From: JAGDMJ01 sp963809695
GTDB lineage: Bacteria; Bacteroidota; Ignavibacteria; UBA10030; UBA6906
Assembly: GCA_963809695.1 (NCBI GenBank)
Contig: CAWEKI010000012.1
Span: 248,001 to 312,000 of the forward strand
Reading direction: 5' to 3'
DNA length: 64,000 bases
In this document: in pieces, positions 8,627-18,238 of the stretch
Position numbering within the stretch: position 1 is the first letter of the stretch
Layout of the letters: the number at the start of each line of letters is the position of its first letter
Program-made: the position numbers and the translations under genes
The notes under the pieces: generated by a model
The model's database searches: none
What the model was told of the DNA's origin: nothing
What the model saw: the letters and a program-made list of their open reading frames with translations, nothing else

Positions 8627-9781
8627 ATGGTTCGAGCAGTCTCCATCGCATCAATCCTCCTGTGTGCTGCAGAATGCCAATCCCAACCAATGGTGAACCA
8701 CGCGATCAATGACAGGAACACCAGAGTCAGAGAGTTTATCGGGAGAGAGCTTGAGGACGGCGAAACCCCGGCGATCCAGTACGTTGTGCTGACCAGGGAC
8801 TCAACCTTGTTCAGCTATGCCGGAGGCCTGGCGGACGTTGCAGCGGGCCGGGAACTGCAGACAAACATGACGATGATGGTCTATTCGATGACAAAGACCA
8901 TCACAGCTGCTGCTGTTCTTCAGCTCGTCGAACAAGGGAAACTCTCCCTCGACGATCCGGTGAAGGACTTCCTGCCTTATATCCCTTATGGGAGGGAAAT
9001 AAGAATCCGCCATCTTCTCTCACAAACATCCGGAATCCCCAATCCCATCCCGCTGAGGTGGATTCATCTGGCCGAGGAACATGCTCGGTTTGACCAGCAG
9101 GCCGCATTGCGGGAAATCCTTGAGGAGAACGCCGAGCTCAAATTCGCCCCGGGAGAAAAATACAGCTATTCCAATATCTCCTATTGGCTCCTCGGCTATG
9201 TCATCGAAAAGGTGTCAGGGACCAGCTACGAGGAATATGTCCGTCAACATATCTTCCGCACGCTCGGCATCCCGGACAGCGAGGTCGGCTTTGTCATTCC
9301 ATCTTCACAACATCATGCAAAAGGGTACCTGCCAAAGTGGTCGTGGATGAACATTATCAGGCCCCTCGTCGTTGATTCCAAATTCGCTGGCGATTATGAG
9401 GAAGGGTGGCTGCATGTCTACGATCACTATCTCAATGGATCCTCCTTCGGCGGGATCATATCTTCAGCTCATGCCATCGGAATGTTTCTCCAGGATCAAC
9501 TTCAGGATACCTCCAGACTCTTCACGACCCAGACCAAGGCCCTGTTCTATGAACAGCAGAAAAACAACCAGGGGCAGCCAATCCCTATGACGCTCGGATG
9601 GCACATTGGAAGCGTCGACGGTTTTCCGTACTTCTTCAAGGAAGGTGGCGGAGGTGGATTCCGCAGCGAAATGCGAGTCTACCCTGCAGCCGGGATTGCT
9701 TCGGTTGTGATCGCGAATAACGCGTCCTTCGAGCCGGGAGGATTTCTGAGAGCTGTGGACAAGGAATTCATCAACAAATGA
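8627..9781 (+). CDS. Serine hydrolase of the beta-lactamase/class C (S12) family
   Basis: 384 aa with a short signal-like N-terminus. The catalytic SxxK motif is SMTK (S87, K90) and the second motif is YSN (Y181-N183). A glycine-rich GGGGGF segment near residue 345 lies where the third KTG-like motif is expected. The family includes penicillin-binding proteins, D-aminopeptidases and esterases, so the substrate cannot be told. AAAGGA lies upstream of the ATG at 8627. Its stop overlaps the next start by four bases (ATGA). It is likely periplasmic. Confidence 0.88.
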   Translation: MVRAVSIASILLCAAECQSQPMVNHAINDRNTRVREFIGRELEDGETPAIQYVVLTRDSTLFSYAGGLADVAAGRELQTNMTMMVYSMTKTITAAAVLQLVEQGKLSLDDPVKDFLPYIPYGREIRIRHLLSQTSGIPNPIPLRWIHLAEEHARFDQQAALREILEENAELKFAPGEKYSYSNISYWLLGYVIEKVSGTSYEEYVRQHIFRTLGIPDSEVGFVIPSSQHHAKGYLPKWSWMNIIRPLVVDSKFAGDYEEGWLHVYDHYLNGSSFGGIISSAHAIGMFLQDQLQDTSRLFTTQTKALFYEQQKNNQGQPIPMTLGWHIGSVDGFPYFFKEGGGGGFRSEMRVYPAAGIASVVIANNASFEPGGFLRAVDKEFINK

Positions 9782-10224
9782 TTCGGCAAGTTCCGATGAG
9801 ACTCTGGAGCATTCATCCAAAGTACCTTGATTCCATCGGACTCGTTGCTGTCTGGAGAGAGACGCTCCTTGCAAAAAAGGTCCTCCAGGAAAGGACGAGA
9901 GGCTACCGCCACCACCCGCAGCTCCTTCGCTTCAAGGAACAGGAATCGCCGGTCGCGTGCATCAATAACTACCTCCAGGCGGTATGGGTAGAGGCTGACA
10001 AGAGAGGCTATTCGTTTGACCGACGAAAGATCGGGAAACTTCGTGAGGTTGTCCAAATTCCGATTTCTTCAGGACAACTCGCGTTTGAGTTCGATCACCT
10101 GCGCCGAAAACTCATGGCACGAAGCATTGAGCATTTTCACATCCTCTCCAGCGTGAAGAGACCTGTCCCACACCCGCTCTTCAAGGTCCGGAAGGGGCCG
10201 ATTGAGGAGTGGGAAAAACGCTGA
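9778..10224 (+). CDS. Pyrimidine-dimer DNA glycosylase-like protein (Pyr_excise family)
   Basis: 148 aa (142 from the internal ATG at 9796). The segment MRLWSIHPKYLDSIGLVAVW and the following RGYRHHPQLLRF match bacterial proteins related to T4 endonuclease V, which cut DNA at UV-induced pyrimidine dimers and have AP-lyase activity. Homologues usually start at MRLWS, so 9796 is possible. The start at 9778 has AAGGA about 10 bases upstream and overlaps the previous stop, and is listed for that reason. A DNA repair gene inside a glycan operon is unusual. Intracellular. Confidence 0.75.
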   Translation: MIRQVPMRLWSIHPKYLDSIGLVAVWRETLLAKKVLQERTRGYRHHPQLLRFKEQESPVACINNYLQAVWVEADKRGYSFDRRKIGKLREVVQIPISSGQLAFEFDHLRRKLMARSIEHFHILSSVKRPVPHPLFKVRKGPIEEWEKR

Positions 10225-10321
10225 TTTCGAACATCACCGTCCCGTGCACTGGTAGAAGCATGTCCCGGAAAATCACACCGACGAAAGCTGTACATCTCGG
10301 CCACGAACTTCCTTGGTGGCT

Positions 10322-10435
10322 ATGTGGATCATCGCCATACTCTTGCTCAGCCGGCTGCTCTTCATGCCCGTTTGGGTGTACAAGCATCGGAAGAGCCCGT
10401 TGCAGGCCGACTGGGCACGATTAGAGGCTGTATGA
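10322..10435 (+). CDS. Possible small membrane protein (37 aa) coupled to GH95
   Basis: The ATG at 10322 gives MWIIAILLLSRLLFMPVWVY, one hydrophobic segment, followed by a charged tail. Its stop overlaps the GH95 start as ATGA. The ribosome site is weak. It could be a real small protein, a leader for coupling, or the end of a decayed gene; I cannot choose among these. Confidence 0.3.
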   Translation: MWIIAILLLSRLLFMPVWVYKHRKSPLQADWARLEAV

Positions 10436-12744
10436 AACGTTCCGTCCCATCTATCCTTGCCTGGTGCCTGATTGCGGTTTTGTCTTTTCCGCTTCGCGCG
10501 ACTGGCCAGGCAACTGACCATGACCTTCGCTCGTCCGCTCTTCCAAAGGTTTGGGATGAGGCCCTTCCGCTGGGCAACGGCATGGTCGGCGCGCTTATCT
10601 GGCAGCGGGACAGTGTCCTCAGGATGTCGCTGGACCGGGCGGATCTCTGGGATCTCCGTCCGATCGCTGAATTCGCGCGGCCGGAGTTCAAATTCTCCTG
10701 GGTCTTCCAGCAAGTGCAATCCGGCAATTATTCTCCTGTCCAACAGTTGTTCGATGTTCCGTATGACCGGGATCCTGCCCCCACGAAAATCCCCGCTGCA
10801 GCGCTGGAGTTACTCCTTCCAGGAATGGATCAGGTGGATTCTGTCCGACTGAGGCTTGCAGATGCAGTGGCCGATGTGCGCTGGAAGAACGGTCTTCATC
10901 TGGAAGCGTTTGTCCATGCGCTCGAGCCCCGCGGGTGGTTCAGGTGCGAAGGCGTCAGAGCGGAAATCGCTCCGCGTATATCCGCGCCTCCATACGGCAC
11001 GGCGGGAAAAGCATTGGAAGGAGAAAACAGCGGGCCGGCCGGGAATGACCTGCGCCGTCTCGGTTATCCACCCCCCGTCATTCGGGAGGGGAAGAAAGAG
11101 TCGACATACCATCAGGAGTGCTTGAACGGTTTTTCCTACGATGTCTGGGTAGGTTGGACGTTTGAGCGCAACGGCACGCTCGTGGGCTGCTGGACGGTCG
11201 CTCCGAACAAACCGTATCCCCTGAGTAAGCCGGCTTCGAAGCTTTCGCTCAGAGATATTACTCCGGAGCGATACACGAAGGAGCTTGCAAGACACAGGAA
11301 ATGGTGGAAAGAGTTCTGGAATAAGTCGTCGATTCAGATTCCGGATCTGACGCTTGAGGCCCAGTGGTACAGGGAGCTTTACAAGTTCGGCAGCGCCTCC
11401 CGGCGCGGCGCGCCTCCGATCACACTCCAGGCCGTCTGGACGGCAGACAACCGCCGGCTTCCTCCCTGGAAAGGGGACTTCCATAACGATCTCAACACCC
11501 AGCTCAGCTACTGGCCGGCATACTCTGCGAACCATCTCGAAGAAGAGACTGCATTTCCTGACTGGCTCTGGCAATGTAAACCGGTCGCGGAGGCATATAC
11601 ACGCACGTACTACGGCACCGAAGGAGTGAATTTCCCGGGGGTTTGCACGCTGACCGGCGAACCCATGGGAGGGTGGATTCAGTATGCGCTGTCACCTACC
11701 GTGTCCGCCTGGCTATCCCAGAATTTCTATCTGCACTGGCGTTACAGTATGGACCGTAACTTCCTGAAAGAGCGCGCCTATCCATGGCTCCATGCGGTCG
11801 CGCTCTACCTGGATCAGCTCACCATTCGGGATAGCACGGGGCACAGGTCGTTGCCGCTGAGTTCCTCTCCTGAGATTCATGACAACCAGCTTGACGCCTG
11901 GTTTACACAAACCACCAACTTTGATCTGGCGCTCGTCAAATGGCTATACGCTGCCGCCGCGGAGCTCGCGCAAGAGATGGGTCATAAGGGTGAAGCGGCT
12001 CACTGGAAGCGTGTGCTCACGGAGTGGCCGGATTTTTCTCTGTCCCCCGACGATGGGAAGCTCCTCGTCGCTCCGGGTGAGCCCCTCAAGGAATCTCACA
12101 GGCACTTTTCTCACCTGATGGCGATCCATCCACTCGGGCTTCTTGATTGGGACAGGGAAAAGGACCGTCGCACCATTCGCGCTTCCCTGGCTGACCTGGA
12201 GCAGCTCGGTACCGACTGGTGGTGTGGGTATTCCTTTAGCTGGCTGGGGAGCATGTGGGCGCGTGCCCGCGACGGCGAGAAAGCAGCCGCGGCGCTCCGC
12301 ACATTTGCCACCTGCTTCTGCCTCTCCAATTCCTTTCATGCCAATGGAGACCAGTCCGGCACGGGAAGGTCCAAATTCACGTATCGCCCTTTCACGTTGG
12401 AAGGCAACTTTGCTTTCGCAGAGGGCATCCAGGAAATGCTCCTTCAAAGTCAAGGAGGTGTTCTCCGCGTATTTCCTGCGATCCCGGATTCCTGGCAAGA
12501 AGCCTCTTTTTCCAATTTGCGAAGCGAAGGAGCCTTCCTCATATCAGCGAGCCGCAGAGCGGGCTTGCTCGATTCGGTGAATATCAGGTGCGAGAAAGGG
12601 GGGAAGCTGAAGTTGGCGAACAGCTTCAAGGACAATGCATGCCGCGTTGTCGGCGCCACTGTACCGAAGGCAAAGATCCGCGGGTCGCTGATTGAGTTGG
12701 ATACGCGACCGGGGCAGGAGATTCTCTTCGTCCACGCACAATAA
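10432..12744 (+). CDS. GH95 family alpha-L-fucosidase/alpha-L-galactosidase-like enzyme
   Basis: 770 aa, signal peptide about 1-26 (ending RATGQA). The N-terminal beta domain has WDEALPLGNGMVGALIW, the typical opening of GH95. The helical barrel carries FHNDLNTQLSYWPAY (N352 and N355, the region of the base-activating asparagines), SSSPEIHDN (E481, presumed acid) and ESHRHFSHLMAIHPLG. GH95 enzymes invert alpha-1,2-fucosyl or alpha-L-galactosyl bonds. Periplasmic or cell-surface. It follows a possible 37-residue ORF by overlap and is followed after 15 bases by a GH2 gene, so both probably act on the same fucosylated, galactose-containing glycan. Confidence 0.9.
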   Translation: MKRSVPSILAWCLIAVLSFPLRATGQATDHDLRSSALPKVWDEALPLGNGMVGALIWQRDSVLRMSLDRADLWDLRPIAEFARPEFKFSWVFQQVQSGNYSPVQQLFDVPYDRDPAPTKIPAAALELLLPGMDQVDSVRLRLADAVADVRWKNGLHLEAFVHALEPRGWFRCEGVRAEIAPRISAPPYGTAGKALEGENSGPAGNDLRRLGYPPPVIREGKKESTYHQECLNGFSYDVWVGWTFERNGTLVGCWTVAPNKPYPLSKPASKLSLRDITPERYTKELARHRKWWKEFWNKSSIQIPDLTLEAQWYRELYKFGSASRRGAPPITLQAVWTADNRRLPPWKGDFHNDLNTQLSYWPAYSANHLEEETAFPDWLWQCKPVAEAYTRTYYGTEGVNFPGVCTLTGEPMGGWIQYALSPTVSAWLSQNFYLHWRYSMDRNFLKERAYPWLHAVALYLDQLTIRDSTGHRSLPLSSSPEIHDNQLDAWFTQTTNFDLALVKWLYAAAAELAQEMGHKGEAAHWKRVLTEWPDFSLSPDDGKLLVAPGEPLKESHRHFSHLMAIHPLGLLDWDREKDRRTIRASLADLEQLGTDWWCGYSFSWLGSMWARARDGEKAAAALRTFATCFCLSNSFHANGDQSGTGRSKFTYRPFTLEGNFAFAEGIQEMLLQSQGGVLRVFPAIPDSWQEASFSNLRSEGAFLISASRRAGLLDSVNIRCEKGGKLKLANSFKDNACRVVGATVPKAKIRGSLIELDTRPGQEILFVHAQ

Positions 12745-12759
12745 CGCGTCGCATCCACA

Positions 12760-15753
12760 ATGTCTTTCTCAACTTCCACATCATGTATGCAGACCATCCG
12801 CTTTTCGTCCCTGGTCGCCTTCGTGGTTCTTCTTTTCGCCACCCGGACGAATTCGTTGATCGGGCAGGAAATCGATTCGCTCCCGCTTCTCACGCCCCGT
12901 CCTTTGCTTACCACGGACATGCCTGCGCCGATGATGTCGTTGAACGGCATCTGGCTTTTTCATTCAGAGTTCTTGACGGCCATGCAGGATTCCTGCCCCG
13001 ATCAAGAGAGCATGTGGTCCCCCATTTCCGTTCCCTCGGAGTGGGTGATGCAGTCCTACTCAGTGAAGCCTGGCACGTATGCCGCATACAGGCATTCGTT
13101 TGACCTGCCCGCCGATTGGGCGGGAAAAAGGATCAAGCTCAGGTTCGACGGGGTGCACAGTGTTTGCCGTGTCTGGGTCAATGGCTCCGGGGTCGGAGGG
13201 CATGAGGGAGGGTTCACGGTCTTTGAATTCGATATTACGAAGCAGGTCAAACCGGGAAGCAACACCATCACCGTTGCCGTGAAGAGTGAATCCATCGCCG
13301 ATACGCTGGCAAGCGCCACACAATATGCAGCCCATCAATTGGGAGGCATTACCCGCAAGGTGACACTCTTTGCGGTGCCTCCGTTACATCTTGCATCGTT
13401 CCTGACGAATACGCTCTTTGACCGTTCGTTCAGGCACGCGGATCTGATTGTCAATATGGGTCTGGTCAACGAAGCTCTCCAGGCAGCGTCTCCTGCTCAA
13501 GTCGTTCTCGAATTGTTTGACCCGTCCGGCAAGAAGGTCCCGACCGGGCCTGCCGCCGCAGCGCTCGGGTCCTTGTCGGGGGGGGAACTGGTCCATCGTT
13601 CCGTCTCCATTCGGGTTGCTGATGTGAAGAAATGGGACCCCGAGCATCCACACCTGTATGTTCTCAAGGTTCATTTGCGGCAAAATGGCCAGTTCGTTGA
13701 AACGCTGGAGCAACGCATCGGCTTTCGGCAGATCGCGGCGCGGGGCAACAGGGTGTTCGTGAACGGCCAGCCGGTCAAGCTGCATGGAGTGAACCGGCAC
13801 GAAGTTCATCCAACGCTCGGCCGGAGCCTCACGCCGGAACTGTGGCGGAAGGACGCGGAGCTCTTCCGTGCGGCGAACGTGAATTACATCCGGACCTCTC
13901 ACTACCCGCCCGCCGAGGAGTTCCTTGATGCCTGCGACGAGCTCGGCATCTTTGTGGAATGCGAAGCGGCACTCTGCTGGGTGCAGCATGGAGCTAATGA
14001 AAAGTGGAAGGAGTGGAATTACCGGGACGACAGGTTCCTGGCGTATCTTCTTCGGGCGAACCTGGAGAACGTCGCTGCCAACCGCCACCACCCTTCTATC
14101 ATTATCTGGTCGCTCGCCAACGAATCGTACTGGAGCCCGTCGTTTGCACGGGTCCTTGACACGGTACGGCGCATGGATCCGTCCAGGCTTACTTCGTTCC
14201 ACGATCAGTGCTGGGGCCAATACAACAATGGAGGGAGCAAAGCGCACGTTGCGGTCTATCATTATCCCGGAGAAGATGAGCCCAGGCGGTGCAATCAGGA
14301 GTCGCGGCCCGTCCTGTTTGGCGAATACACGCACGTTGAAACCTACAACCGCCAGGAGGGAGTGACGGATCCGGGCATCCGTGATAACTGGGGCGGGCCA
14401 TTTGAGAGAATGTACGACCTGGTGTATCGCAATCCCGGCTGCCTCGGCGGAGCAATCTGGGCGGGGATTGATGAGATCTTTTACCTTCCTGACGGGCAGA
14501 CTTGTGGCTATGGACCGTGGGGAATTATCGACGGTTGGCGCCGGCCCAAGCCGGAATACTGGCACGTAAAGAAGAGCTATTCCCCGGTCAGAGTGATCGA
14601 ACGCAAGCGCCGACGTCTTGTTGCCAACGGAGTTCTCAACGTGCCCCTGGAGAACCGGTACGATTTCACCAATCTCAGCGAAGTGGGGATCAGCTGGAGT
14701 ATAGGAGACGAGAGAGGGAAAGCCTCGGTAGATGTCCGGCCGCATCAGGAAGGCAGGCTCACAATTCGTCCAAAGCAACTGCCATTGACGGGGTCCAGGC
14801 TCAAATTGACGTTCACCGACCCGCGGGGATTCGTATGCGAGAACGAGGAACTTCCCATCGGCGCTGCGGAGCGACCGACAGAAGCACCTGAATGCAAGAC
14901 GCCGGTGGCGGCGCTTGACAGCACAGCAACGTGCTACATAGTTCGGGGAGAAGATTATGTCTGTGAAATCGACAGGGCCACAGGAAGGATTGTGCGTGCT
15001 GACGCGAAAGGAAAGGGCGTGCTTGCCGGCGGACCCGACCTCATGATCCTGCCCCTCCAGTCAGGAGAGTGTCTGCCCAATCATCGCTCGGACATCCCGC
15101 CGCTCAACACCACGTGCACCGGTTGGCGTCAGAAATCCATTCAAGCCGAGATCTTGAAGGGCGGGGCTGTGCGAATCCTCAGCGAAGGACTGTATGCCGA
15201 AGCGGAAGGCTCCTCAAGGCTGACATTTCACGGAGACGGGGAGATTATCGTGGCGTATTCCTTCCGCGCGTTGCAGGAGGTCAATCCCCGGCAATGGGGA
15301 GTTGTCTTCTACACTCCATTAGCAATCGACTCGCTCTCCTGGAAGCGGGATGGACAGTGGACCACCTATCCACCCGACCATATCGGGAGGCGCAGCGGTT
15401 CGGCCGTAGCTCACCCGGAACCACGAGATATTGCCACCATGTTCCGTGTCCCTCGAGGATCATGGTCTGCCGATGCGAATGAACTGGGAACAAACGACTT
15501 CCGGAGCACAAAGAGTAGTTTGATTTGGGTATCCCTGCTTTCCGCAGACGGGCATGGTATTTTCCTGCCATCATATTCGCCGGGGGCGGTTCGCGCGTTC
15601 GTTGACAGTGAGAGGATTGGCCTGCTGGTGGCCGGATTCAATACCGGTGGCGGGGAGCAGTTCTTTGGTCCGCATTATGCCAGGGAGAGGAAGCCCCTCA
15701 AGAAGGGAGACATGATTACAGGCAAGTTCACATTGACCTTAACCCACAAGTGA
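12760..15753 (+). CDS. GH2 family beta-galactosidase-like enzyme
   Basis: 997 aa. An N-terminal signal (about 10-36, ending IGQE) is followed by a sugar-binding domain (about 55-205), an immunoglobulin-like domain, and a TIM barrel from about 320. The barrel has KLHGVNRHEVHP, IWSLANESYW (E455, presumed acid/base) and LFGEYTHVE (E522, presumed nucleophile). A long C-terminal region (about 620-997) resembles the beta-sandwich domains of LacZ-type enzymes. ATG at 12760 is kept, but the ATG at 12787 would give a cleaner signal peptide; neither has a clear ribosome site. It probably releases beta-linked galactose in the periplasm. Confidence 0.9.
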   Translation: MSFSTSTSCMQTIRFSSLVAFVVLLFATRTNSLIGQEIDSLPLLTPRPLLTTDMPAPMMSLNGIWLFHSEFLTAMQDSCPDQESMWSPISVPSEWVMQSYSVKPGTYAAYRHSFDLPADWAGKRIKLRFDGVHSVCRVWVNGSGVGGHEGGFTVFEFDITKQVKPGSNTITVAVKSESIADTLASATQYAAHQLGGITRKVTLFAVPPLHLASFLTNTLFDRSFRHADLIVNMGLVNEALQAASPAQVVLELFDPSGKKVPTGPAAAALGSLSGGELVHRSVSIRVADVKKWDPEHPHLYVLKVHLRQNGQFVETLEQRIGFRQIAARGNRVFVNGQPVKLHGVNRHEVHPTLGRSLTPELWRKDAELFRAANVNYIRTSHYPPAEEFLDACDELGIFVECEAALCWVQHGANEKWKEWNYRDDRFLAYLLRANLENVAANRHHPSIIIWSLANESYWSPSFARVLDTVRRMDPSRLTSFHDQCWGQYNNGGSKAHVAVYHYPGEDEPRRCNQESRPVLFGEYTHVETYNRQEGVTDPGIRDNWGGPFERMYDLVYRNPGCLGGAIWAGIDEIFYLPDGQTCGYGPWGIIDGWRRPKPEYWHVKKSYSPVRVIERKRRRLVANGVLNVPLENRYDFTNLSEVGISWSIGDERGKASVDVRPHQEGRLTIRPKQLPLTGSRLKLTFTDPRGFVCENEELPIGAAERPTEAPECKTPVAALDSTATCYIVRGEDYVCEIDRATGRIVRADAKGKGVLAGGPDLMILPLQSGECLPNHRSDIPPLNTTCTGWRQKSIQAEILKGGAVRILSEGLYAEAEGSSRLTFHGDGEIIVAYSFRALQEVNPRQWGVVFYTPLAIDSLSWKRDGQWTTYPPDHIGRRSGSAVAHPEPRDIATMFRVPRGSWSADANELGTNDFRSTKSSLIWVSLLSADGHGIFLPSYSPGAVRAFVDSERIGLLVAGFNTGGGEQFFGPHYARERKPLKKGDMITGKFTLTLTHK

Positions 15754-15766
15754 GGTAATCACTCTC

Positions 15767-16198
15767 ATGGATTCTGTGGAGGAACGCGCGGTTCAGTTAT
15801 TCAACAGCGGATACAACTGTGCGGAGTCCGTGCTGAAGGCAGTTGCGGAGACTTTCGAAACCGGCATCGAAGACCCCCAGCGCTTCGCGACTGCTTTTGG
15901 GGGTGGCATGGCCAGGCAGGGATATGTCTGCGGGTGCCTCGCAGGTGCTTCGATGGCGGTGGGACTGTTGGCTGGCAGGACTGCCCCGGACGATCTGGCA
16001 GGCAAGGAGCGGGTCTACGCGGCTGTTGTGCGTCTTTTTGAGAAATTCAAAGTGCAGGCTGGTGCGTTGGACTGCCGGGATATCTCCGGGCTCAAATTCG
16101 ATCTCCCCACTCACCTCAATGTGTGCTGTCCCCTGGTGGGTTTCGCCGCGCGCGCGGCGTGCGAAGAGATTGCCCTTGTCCAGAAGGGCAGAGGCTGA
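15767..16198 (+). CDS. C_GCAxxG_C_C family protein, putative redox protein
   Basis: 143 aa. It carries the family signature: YNCAES, CGCLAGASMAVG (the GCAxxG element in variant form), then LDCRD and NVCCPLVGFAA. Such proteins are thought to bind metal or take part in redox reactions; no function is proven. No signal peptide, so cytoplasmic. It lies 13 bases after the GH2 stop and before the symporter. Confidence 0.85.
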   Translation: MDSVEERAVQLFNSGYNCAESVLKAVAETFETGIEDPQRFATAFGGGMARQGYVCGCLAGASMAVGLLAGRTAPDDLAGKERVYAAVVRLFEKFKVQAGALDCRDISGLKFDLPTHLNVCCPLVGFAARAACEEIALVQKGRG

Positions 16199-16309
16199 CA
16201 CAATCGCCTGTTATTCCATCCTTGAAACGGAATCCAGCAGGAAAAACGTTGCCATAGGGGAGATTCTTTCTTATAATTATTCTCTTAGTTCCGAAGGAGC
16301 GCTCTGACG

Positions 16310-18238
16310 ATGAAATCTGTAAATGCGTTCGATATTGGCATCATTTTCACGTACTTCCTCATCATCATGGGGATCGGCCTGTTCTTCATGAAGGTGAACA
16401 AGGGGGGGAAGGAATACTTCACGGGGGGCAACATGATCCCCTGGTGGATGTCCGGTCTCTCGCTGTACATGGGGAACTTCAGTGCGTGGATCTTTACCGG
16501 AGCGGCAGGGTTTGCCTATACCGCAGGGTTGTTCACCTCGCTCTATTTTGCCGTCGGACCACTCGCGTACGTCATAGGCACAGCACTCACGGCCAAGCGA
16601 TGGCGCCGGACCCGCTCCATTTCCCCGTTGCAGTACACCTACACGCGGTACAATATCACCACGCAGCAGTTCATGGGATTTGTCATTGCGACGAACTTCA
16701 TACTCTCCGCGGGTGTGCAGTTGGCGTCTACCTGTAAGCTGTTCGCCCCTGTCATCGGAATTGACCTGACCCTCATCGTCCTCCTCATCGGTACCATCGT
16801 CCTGATCCACAACTTCCTGGGGGGCCTCTGGGGAGACATGGCCATGGATGTTGTCCAGGGGGTGATCCTGCTGGGTATCACATTCATCGTCATGCCAATG
16901 AGCCTGGGGCTTGTCGGCGGGCCGGGGAACTTGCTCCACAGCCTGCCTCCGATCAGCTTCGACCACATGTACAACGATGTGCATTATACGGAACACTGGC
17001 TCATCTCCATATTCATCATCTCATCGCTGGGTTTTGCCGCCGGCGGCCACCAGCGCTTTTATTCGGTGAAGAACGAGAAACATGCCCGGCGTGTGGGATG
17101 GACGGCTGCATGCCTGGCGCTTTCGGTCCCCCTGGTCTTCGGGATCCCGCCTCTGGTAGCGAAGGTGTACTGGCCCGACCTTTCACAGGTCGACTTCTTC
17201 AAGCCTTTCATAGGGAAGAACCCTCAGGATCTGGTGTTCGTGGGGCTGGTACTCAAACTCCTTCCCCATGGATTGATCGGCGTATTCATCGCCGCAATGC
17301 TGGCGGCGACCATGACAACTCTCAGTACGGTCTATAATATGGTCTCCTCCGTGATCTCGCATGACATTTACAAGGGGATCTTCCGGCCGGACATGGATGA
17401 CCGAACCCTCCTCCGGGTCGGGCGCAAGGTCGCGTTCACGCTCGGGCTCATCGTCATGGGTTTGGCGATCAGCTTCGTTCACAGTACGTTCGGCATCTTT
17501 AATCTGATGCAGGCCTTCTTTACGCTCTTCAACATCCCGGTCATCGTCCCGATGGCCTTTGGACTCATCTTCCGGCGGGTGCCGAAGTGGTCGGCGGTGG
17601 CGGCGATCAGCTGGGGTCTCATCGTCGGCGGGACCACGAGGTATTTGTTGGGCTGGGATATCGGCCCGCAGGTGTATCTCTCGTTTGTCATGACACTGGG
17701 GATCTTCGCCACGTCGCAGTGGACGGGGACTCTCTACCAAAAGAACAAGCCTCTTCTTGTGGGCATTGCCGTTGCGGTCACTGCGTCCACGGGAATGCTC
17801 TTTCAGCATTTCGTCGTAGGAACTCCTCCGGAGTGGCACCTCACGCTGGCACTCGTTGCCGCCGTGGCGCTTGGCGTAAGCCTCTTTGCGTTCGCGCGAA
17901 TGTTCGCCAAAGAAACCGACGAGGATCGGAGAGTGGTTGCGGAGTTCTTCAAAAAGCTGGACACACCCATAGACGTCGCCAAAGAGGTGTACGGTGCCGG
18001 AAGGAAGCAAGTGTCAACGCTCCCTCTGGTAGGGAGGACGATCATGTTCATGGGCATCCTGGTCTCGGCAGCTTTTCTCACCGGGCTCACGGGGGCTGAG
18101 ATGGTCGCCGTCGGCATCATGGCCGGTCTGTTGATTTTCTTCGGTGGGATGATGTGGTTTCTTGGAAAACGGGGAGAACGGAAGGAGGCGGAGGAGATGG
18201 CGAAATTGACCTCCGGTGCTAGCGTTGGAACAGTGTAA
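16310..18238 (+). CDS. Sodium/solute symporter, SSS family (sugar type)
   Basis: 642 aa with many membrane segments starting at residue 8 (GIIFTYFLIIMGIGLFFM). GGKEYFTGGNMIPWWMSGLS and FSAWIFTGAAGF are typical of the SSS family, which imports sugars, sugar acids or other small solutes with Na+. AAGGAG precedes the ATG by about 10 bases. A C-terminal tail carries FFKKLDTPIDVAKEV before the last helices, and the same tail occurs in the second symporter at 29185. Placed after two fucosidases and two GH2 enzymes, it probably imports the released monosaccharide; the exact substrate is inference. Confidence 0.92.
   Translation: MKSVNAFDIGIIFTYFLIIMGIGLFFMKVNKGGKEYFTGGNMIPWWMSGLSLYMGNFSAWIFTGAAGFAYTAGLFTSLYFAVGPLAYVIGTALTAKRWRRTRSISPLQYTYTRYNITTQQFMGFVIATNFILSAGVQLASTCKLFAPVIGIDLTLIVLLIGTIVLIHNFLGGLWGDMAMDVVQGVILLGITFIVMPMSLGLVGGPGNLLHSLPPISFDHMYNDVHYTEHWLISIFIISSLGFAAGGHQRFYSVKNEKHARRVGWTAACLALSVPLVFGIPPLVAKVYWPDLSQVDFFKPFIGKNPQDLVFVGLVLKLLPHGLIGVFIAAMLAATMTTLSTVYNMVSSVISHDIYKGIFRPDMDDRTLLRVGRKVAFTLGLIVMGLAISFVHSTFGIFNLMQAFFTLFNIPVIVPMAFGLIFRRVPKWSAVAAISWGLIVGGTTRYLLGWDIGPQVYLSFVMTLGIFATSQWTGTLYQKNKPLLVGIAVAVTASTGMLFQHFVVGTPPEWHLTLALVAAVALGVSLFAFARMFAKETDEDRRVVAEFFKKLDTPIDVAKEVYGAGRKQVSTLPLVGRTIMFMGILVSAAFLTGLTGAEMVAVGIMAGLLIFFGGMMWFLGKRGERKEAEEMAKLTSGASVGTV

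Noticed and set aside
13384..14778. 464-codon minus-strand frame inside the GH2 gene
   Set aside because: Antisense shadow of a clear GH2 catalytic domain.
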